The notes under the pieces were generated by a model, which did not search any database, was not told the origin of the DNA, and saw only the letters and a program-made list of their open reading frames with translations. A DNA stretch of 33,205 bases, taken from assembly GCA_029862975.1 (NCBI GenBank), contig JAOTWP010000037.1, positions 1 to 33,205 on the forward strand. Reading direction: 5' to 3'. Below are positions 29,534-33,205 of this stretch, piece by piece (position 1 is the first letter of the stretch; each line of letters starts with the position of its first letter). The DNA comes from Acidobacteriota bacterium. GTDB taxonomy: Bacteria; Acidobacteriota; Thermoanaerobaculia; Multivoradales; JAHEKO01. Position numbers and translations under genes: made by a program.

Positions 29534-31609
29534 ATGAAACCACCGACCAGCCGCATCCCCGCCTTGACGTTCTTCGCGATCGGCCTCCTCATCACGTCCC
29601 CACTGCTGGCCGACACCGAGTACGAGCTCCACCTCGGCGGAGTGACCTTCGACCCCTTGGTCGACCCGCTGCCGGTCGACTTCCAATGGTACAACCAGCC
29701 GGTCGGGCCCGATCTCCAGCTCGTCCAGTTCTTCGGCCCCACCCAGGAGAGCTGGCTCGAGGCCCTCGCCGGAATCGGGGCCGAAGTCGTCCAGTACATC
29801 CACCCCTACACCTACGTCGTTTGGGCCGACCTCGCGGATCTCGAGGACTTCGCCGAGCAGCAGCCGAGCGTGCGCTGGGTGGGCCATTTCCAGCCCGCCT
29901 TCCGCGTGCTCCCCCAGTGGCGCACCGGGGGCAACTTGATCCTCCGGGACGCTCTCCTCTATGCCGGGTCCGACATCGAGCTCGCCCTGGACCTGCTCGA
30001 ACAGATGGGTGCCGGCATCAAGGGCTCGGCCTGGCTCGACGACAGGTTCCTCTCGATCGGCCTGCGCATCGCCCAGGAAAGTCTGCCCAGGGCTGCCAAG
30101 ATCCCCGGTATCTACACCATCCAGGACCAGCCCATCGATGGCGGTCCTCGCTCCGAGATGAGCAGCCAGGTCAACGCCAACAACGTCGACGCCTCCAACT
30201 ACGCCTTCCCCGGGTACCAGAACTGGCTGACGGGAATCGGGCTCGACGGCAGCGGCGTCATCATCACCAACGTCGACCTGGGCTTCCAGGATGACCACCC
30301 GGACCTGGTCCACAACTGCCTCCCCTGCGTGGGCGAAACGTGCGGCACGGCCAACAGCGCCCATGGGACCCTGGCGGCCGCCATCATGGTCGGCAGCGGC
30401 GAGTCCGGCGCGGAAGACGGCAACGGCTTCCTGCGCGGCCTCGGGGTGGCGCCCGGAGCGGGCGTCATCGAGCAGCTCAGCGGCTACCACAAGCAGCCTG
30501 GCGGGATGCTCACGCTGATCCGTGGCTCGAGGCAGAACGGCGCTTCGCTGTCGAGCAACAGCTGGGGCGCTGCCGGTTCTCCTCGCGGCTATGACGGCCA
30601 GACCATGCAGGTCGATCTCGGGGTCCGCGACGCCGACGAGTCGACTCCCGGCAACCAGGGTCTCACCTATGTTCTCTCCATCATGAACGGCTTCGGCGGC
30701 ACCAGCACGCAGGGCTCACCCGACGAGGCCAAGAACGCCATCACCGTCGGCTCCACCAAGCTCCAGTACTTCAACGGCCAGCAGAACCCGGCGATCTACG
30801 ATCTGTCCCACAACACCGCCCACGGACCGGCGCTCGACGGGCGCAAGATCCCGCATCTCGTGGCCCCCGGGTGCATGGTCGAGTCGGCCTCCACGCAAGG
30901 TACCCATGAGCTTGGCTGCGGTACGAGCCTGGCGGCACCCCAGGTCTCCGGCGCGGCGGCTCTCTTCATCGAGCACTTCCGGAATCTGTTCTCGGGCGCC
31001 GACCCGAGCCCGGCCATGGTGAAGGCGGCGATCGTCGCCGGGGCTCGGGACCTCGCCGGCGGCCGGGATGCCAATCGCGACATCCTCGGCCACCGCTTCG
31101 ACAGCCGGCAGGGCTGGGGACGGCTGGACCTCGAGAAGGTCGTCGGTCCCGGCACGCTGCCTCTCTACTTCGACGCGCCCTACACTTTCGGGGCAACGGG
31201 CGAGGAGTGGACCGCGGAGATCACGTCGATGGATCCGACCCGGCCGGTCGAGATCATGTTGGTGTGGACGGACGCCGCGGGTCACGGTCTCGGCGGCCTC
31301 ACGCCGGCGTGGAACAACAACCTGGATCTGGTCGTCGAAGACGGCACCGCCAGCTATCTGGGAAACGAGTTCGGAGCAGACGGCTTCTCGGTGCCCGGCG
31401 GGTCGCCCGACGGCATCAACAACACGGAGGGCGTCGTCCTGGCGCCCGGGCCGGAGCGCTTGCTGACCATCCGGGTGAGCGCCGCGAACATCAGCTCCGA
31501 CGGAATCCCGGGCGTCGGAGACGGGACGGACCAGGACTTCGCACTGGTCTGCTACAACTGCAGCGACCCCCCTCGGTTTGCCGCGGGCAGGGGCCTTCGT
31601 GATCGATAG
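29534..31609 (+). CDS. Secreted subtilisin-family (S8) serine protease
   Basis: A 691-aa exported protease. The signal peptide is about 1-26 (LTFFAIGLLITSPLLAD). A prodomain-like region lies at about 30-210. In the catalytic domain Asp248 is in TNVDLGFQDDHPD, His277 in NSAHGTLAAA, the oxyanion Asn342 in SSNSWG, and Ser465 in CGTSLAAPQVSGA; all four are in the expected order. The C-terminal domain (about 540-680) is a jelly-roll of the kind that follows S8 domains, with LTPAWNNNLDLVVEDG, GINNTEGVV and DQDFALVCYNC. It lacks the GFESGD tail of its neighbours. AAAGGAGAA precedes the ATG at 29534. It is followed by a strong terminator, so it is probably a single-gene unit. Confidence 0.92.
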   Translation: MKPPTSRIPALTFFAIGLLITSPLLADTEYELHLGGVTFDPLVDPLPVDFQWYNQPVGPDLQLVQFFGPTQESWLEALAGIGAEVVQYIHPYTYVVWADLADLEDFAEQQPSVRWVGHFQPAFRVLPQWRTGGNLILRDALLYAGSDIELALDLLEQMGAGIKGSAWLDDRFLSIGLRIAQESLPRAAKIPGIYTIQDQPIDGGPRSEMSSQVNANNVDASNYAFPGYQNWLTGIGLDGSGVIITNVDLGFQDDHPDLVHNCLPCVGETCGTANSAHGTLAAAIMVGSGESGAEDGNGFLRGLGVAPGAGVIEQLSGYHKQPGGMLTLIRGSRQNGASLSSNSWGAAGSPRGYDGQTMQVDLGVRDADESTPGNQGLTYVLSIMNGFGGTSTQGSPDEAKNAITVGSTKLQYFNGQQNPAIYDLSHNTAHGPALDGRKIPHLVAPGCMVESASTQGTHELGCGTSLAAPQVSGAAALFIEHFRNLFSGADPSPAMVKAAIVAGARDLAGGRDANRDILGHRFDSRQGWGRLDLEKVVGPGTLPLYFDAPYTFGATGEEWTAEITSMDPTRPVEIMLVWTDAAGHGLGGLTPAWNNNLDLVVEDGTASYLGNEFGADGFSVPGGSPDGINNTEGVVLAPGPERLLTIRVSAANISSDGIPGVGDGTDQDFALVCYNCSDPPRFAAGRGLRDR

Positions 31610-31654
31610 CGATCCCTGACCCCGATGGGTCCGGCCTCGGCAATGGGGCGTCAA

Positions 31655-31685
31655 GGCCGCCGGCAGATTCGCCGGCGGCCTTTCT
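31655..31685 (+). terminator. Rho-independent terminator of the subtilase gene
   Basis: A perfect 10-bp stem, GGCCGCCGGC-AGATTC-GCCGGCGGCC, followed by TTTCT. It lies 45 bp after the protease stop codon. Confidence 0.85.
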
Positions 31686-31790
31686 CCATTCCCTCTTGGC
31701 CACGATCCCGGCCGGAGGCGCGATCCAACCGGCGCGGCTCCAAGGCTGCCAGCCGCCACCGTCGTCCGCCGCAGCGCCACGAGGGCGTAG

Positions 31791-31820
31791 GAAAAAGGGG
31801 GCGCGCCCGCCGGCGCGCCC
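31791..31820 (-). terminator. Rho-independent terminator of the 84-aa protein gene
   Basis: On the minus strand a 9-bp stem (GGGCGCGCC, loop GGCG, GGCGCGCCC) is followed by CC and TTTTT. It lies 24 bp after the stop of the gene at 31845-32099. Confidence 0.85.
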
Positions 31821-31844
31821 GATGTGAAGGAGAGGCTGCCGTCG

Positions 31845-32099
31845 CTACGGCAGCCGGATCGCCGGATCGCCGGCGATGGCGAAGACGTGGAGCATCTTCC
31901 GGCTGGCGCCGGCGGCCCCGAATCCGGTCAGGGTCTCCAGCACCACGGCGCCGGGAGCGCTTCCCGCCTTTGCCCCGGTCAGAGCCCGCGCAGCGCGCGG
32001 GTCGAGGTCGTGCGCCGCGCCATGTCCGGTAATCGACCGCAGGCCGGCATCGACAAGCGTCCTGAGGCCACTGTCGATGTCGGGCTGTCGAGAGACCAT
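31845..32099 (-). CDS. Uncharacterised 84-aa protein
   Basis: The product is soluble-looking, with an Ala/Gly-rich centre and the ending AIAGDPAIRLP. It has no signal peptide or membrane segment, and no family is recognised. AAAGGAG at correct spacing supports the ATG at 32099. A good sigma70-like promoter and an intrinsic terminator frame the gene as a well-defined single-gene unit, which makes expression likely. A secreted or small regulatory protein cannot be distinguished from sequence. Confidence 0.7.
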   Translation of the reverse strand: MVSRQPDIDSGLRTLVDAGLRSITGHGAAHDLDPRAARALTGAKAGSAPGAVVLETLTGFGAAGASRKMLHVFAIAGDPAIRLP

Positions 32100-32162
32100 G
32101 GGCGACTCCTTTGCGGGGCTCGGGGCGAAGCCGCGACGGCGGACGGGCCACGAGCACTGTGG

Positions 32163-32191
32163 AATATCTCACAAAAGACAACAGATGTCAA
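32163..32191 (-). promoter_or_regulatory. Sigma70-type promoter for the 84-aa protein gene
   Basis: On the minus strand a perfect TTGACA (32186-32191) and GATATT (32163-32168) are spaced 17 bp apart. Transcription would begin near 32155, giving a leader of about 55 nt. The local AT content is high for this window. Confidence 0.65.
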
Positions 32192-32289
32192 CAGCTGCGC
32201 CGAAAAAGCGGTCTATGCCCATTCGACTGTGCGGTCTACAATCTCCGGCGGCCACACGATCCCCAGTGCGACGCCGGAGGAGAGAAACG

Positions 32290-32487
32290 ATGAGCGACTC
32301 GACCGACCAGAGCTGTCTCGCCTGCCAACGGGGCCCCGACGAGACGCCGCTGGTGCAGCTGGCCTACCGCGGCTCGATCCTGTGGATCTGTCCGCAGCAC
32401 CTGCCGATCCTGATCCACGACCCCGGGCGGCTCGTCGGGCTGCTGCCCGGCGCCGAGACGCTCCGCCCGGCCGAGGGCCACGATTGA
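32290..32487 (+). CDS. Small putative zinc-binding protein
   Basis: A 65-aa protein with a CLAC motif near the N-terminus (Cys9 and Cys12) and CPQH later (Cys34 and His37). This CxxC...CxxH set can coordinate one zinc ion. The rest is compact and hydrophilic, with a hydrophobic LPILIHDP after the second motif. GGAGGAG precedes the ATG at 32290. TACAAT at 32237-32242 may be its -10 box, but no matching -35 is seen. No specific function is known. Confidence 0.65.
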   Translation: MSDSTDQSCLACQRGPDETPLVQLAYRGSILWICPQHLPILIHDPGRLVGLLPGAETLRPAEGHD

Positions 32488-32529
32488 CCGCCCGCGCGGT
32501 AGGAGGGTGACCCGCCGCGGCCTGCGCCG

Positions 32530-32784
32530 CTAGCCGCCGCCCGGCCGGGCCAGCTTGTTGTAGAGCCAGGCGACGAGCCAGCCGCCGAGGAAGCCGTCGA
32601 CGAACGCGTAGACGAGGCCGACAAAGGCGCCCGGCACGGTGACGCTGTAGCCCAGGTAGAAGCGCTTGAGCATCGCCAGGTGGACGCCCCCGCCGCGGGC
32701 CCCGGCCCACAGGGTGGCGAGGAAGAGGCACAGTCCCATCACGGTGCCGAGGGCGAGACCGAACGCGCGCTTGTCGAGCTGCAT
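32530..32784 (-). CDS. Holin-like small membrane protein
   Basis: An 84-aa protein with two membrane helices (about 8-28 and 48-75), a short polar loop (GARGGGVHLAMLKRFY), and the ending AWLYNKLARPGGG. The layout MQLDxxAFGLALG...YxGYSVTxxGAxxGLxYAFxDGxxGG matches small proteins often labelled bacteriophage holin in environmental genomes. They usually occur outside prophages, so a lysis function should not be assumed. AGGAGG lies properly before the ATG at 32784. No phage genes are nearby. Confidence 0.75.
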   Translation of the reverse strand: MQLDKRAFGLALGTVMGLCLFLATLWAGARGGGVHLAMLKRFYLGYSVTVPGAFVGLVYAFVDGFLGGWLVAWLYNKLARPGGG

Positions 32785-32864
32785 GACGCCTCCTGGGTCA
32801 GTGGGCCGCGGAGCCGGTTCTCCCGCGATCCGGGTCGGGTGGATGGGACGCGCCTGTCGACACG

Positions 32865-33205
32865 CTACGGCACCGTCCGCGACCACGCGCCGGTATCGCC
32901 CGACTCGAAGCCGTCGGCGAAGAGCGGGAACTCGAGGCTGTAGGCGTCGATGAAAGCCGGGTCGTTCGTCACCTCGTAGCCCGCCGCCAGCAGCCGGGCC
33001 ATCGAGTTGTCGAGGTAGACGCGGAAGGCGCTCGCCGGATCGTCCGGGTCGGCCGAGGGATAGGGCCACGGGGGCTCGTAGCCGTTGGCGAGGAAGGTCG
33101 GCACGAGGATGTTGCGAACGGCCCAGATGTCGACCGCCACCGGGTCGACGCTCGCCACCAGCTCGTCGCGCCGGGTGGCCACTCCGTAGGGAGTGCTCGG
33201 GCCGC
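32865..33205 (-). CDS. DUF362-like protein, C-terminal part, with GFESGD tail
   Basis: The gene enters from beyond the window end, so its N-terminus is missing. The visible 113 residues start GPSTPYGVATRRDELVASVD and continue PVAVDIWAVRNILVP, which fits the end of DUF362-type proteins (ASxDPVAxDxxA). A proline-rich part and a helical stretch (FRVYLDNSMARLLAAGYEV) follow. It ends in DGFESGDTGAWSRTVP, matching the tail of the protein at 27568. A GTG at 33182 could be mistaken for a start, but the similarity continues upstream of it. The tail suggests an exported protein. Confidence 0.55.
   Translation of the reverse strand, partial: GPSTPYGVATRRDELVASVDPVAVDIWAVRNILVPTFLANGYEPPWPYPSADPDDPASAFRVYLDNSMARLLAAGYEVTNDPAFIDAYSLEFPLFADGFESGDTGAWSRTVP

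Overview
The window is high-GC DNA from a Gram-negative bacterium: it encodes RND efflux pumps with a periplasmic adaptor, a lipoprotein, and many proteins with Sec signal peptides. Several features recall Acidobacteriota (for example Thermoanaerobaculia-like lineages): large secreted repeat proteins, Rhs fragments, hairpin repeats beside gene fragments, and a holin-like small membrane protein. The lineage is an inference from gene content, not from a marker gene. No plasmid or phage backbone is visible.

Layout. (1) Positions 1-5020 are an accessory region read on the minus strand. It holds a lipoprotein, a Na+/Ca2+-type antiporter, a beta-lactamase-fold serine hydrolase and a SnoaL-like protein. 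Between them lie a duplicated segment, a 132-bp direct repeat, REP-like hairpins, an attC-like site, the C-terminal end of an integron-type tyrosine recombinase, and the first 20 codons of an antitoxin. It looks like a decayed integron or cassette region. (2) 5192-7764 is the argG-argH arginine biosynthesis pair. (3) 8065-10007 has a small membrane protein converging on an ArnT/PMT-type glycosyltransferase. (4) 10144-17781 is an efflux operon (adaptor, RND pump, RND pump), divergent from a large sigma54-activator-type regulator (17987-20896). (5) 20921-21974 holds two near-identical small exported peptides and tRNA-Thr(CGT). (6) 22155-26412 is an alpha/beta hydrolase that was probably once translationally coupled to a secreted FG-GAP protein. 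The two are now separated by about 2 kb carrying two Rhs fragments, each followed by an unrelated exported protein, and the junction is duplicated as an 89-bp direct repeat. (7) 26459-33205 has an N-formylglutamate amidohydrolase-like enzyme, secreted proteins including a subtilisin-family protease, small conserved proteins, and a partial DUF362-like protein.

How the genes work together. ArgG and ArgH perform the last two steps of arginine synthesis. The adaptor and two RND pumps probably form an export complex whose outer-membrane channel is encoded elsewhere, and the divergent regulator is a natural candidate controller. Two proteins share a near-identical C-terminal tail and a third ends in a diverged version, suggesting a common sorting or anchoring signal. 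The strongest candidates for undescribed biology are the Rhs-fragment/secreted-protein insertion, that tail, the integron-like remnant, and the tandem Cys/Pro-rich peptides.
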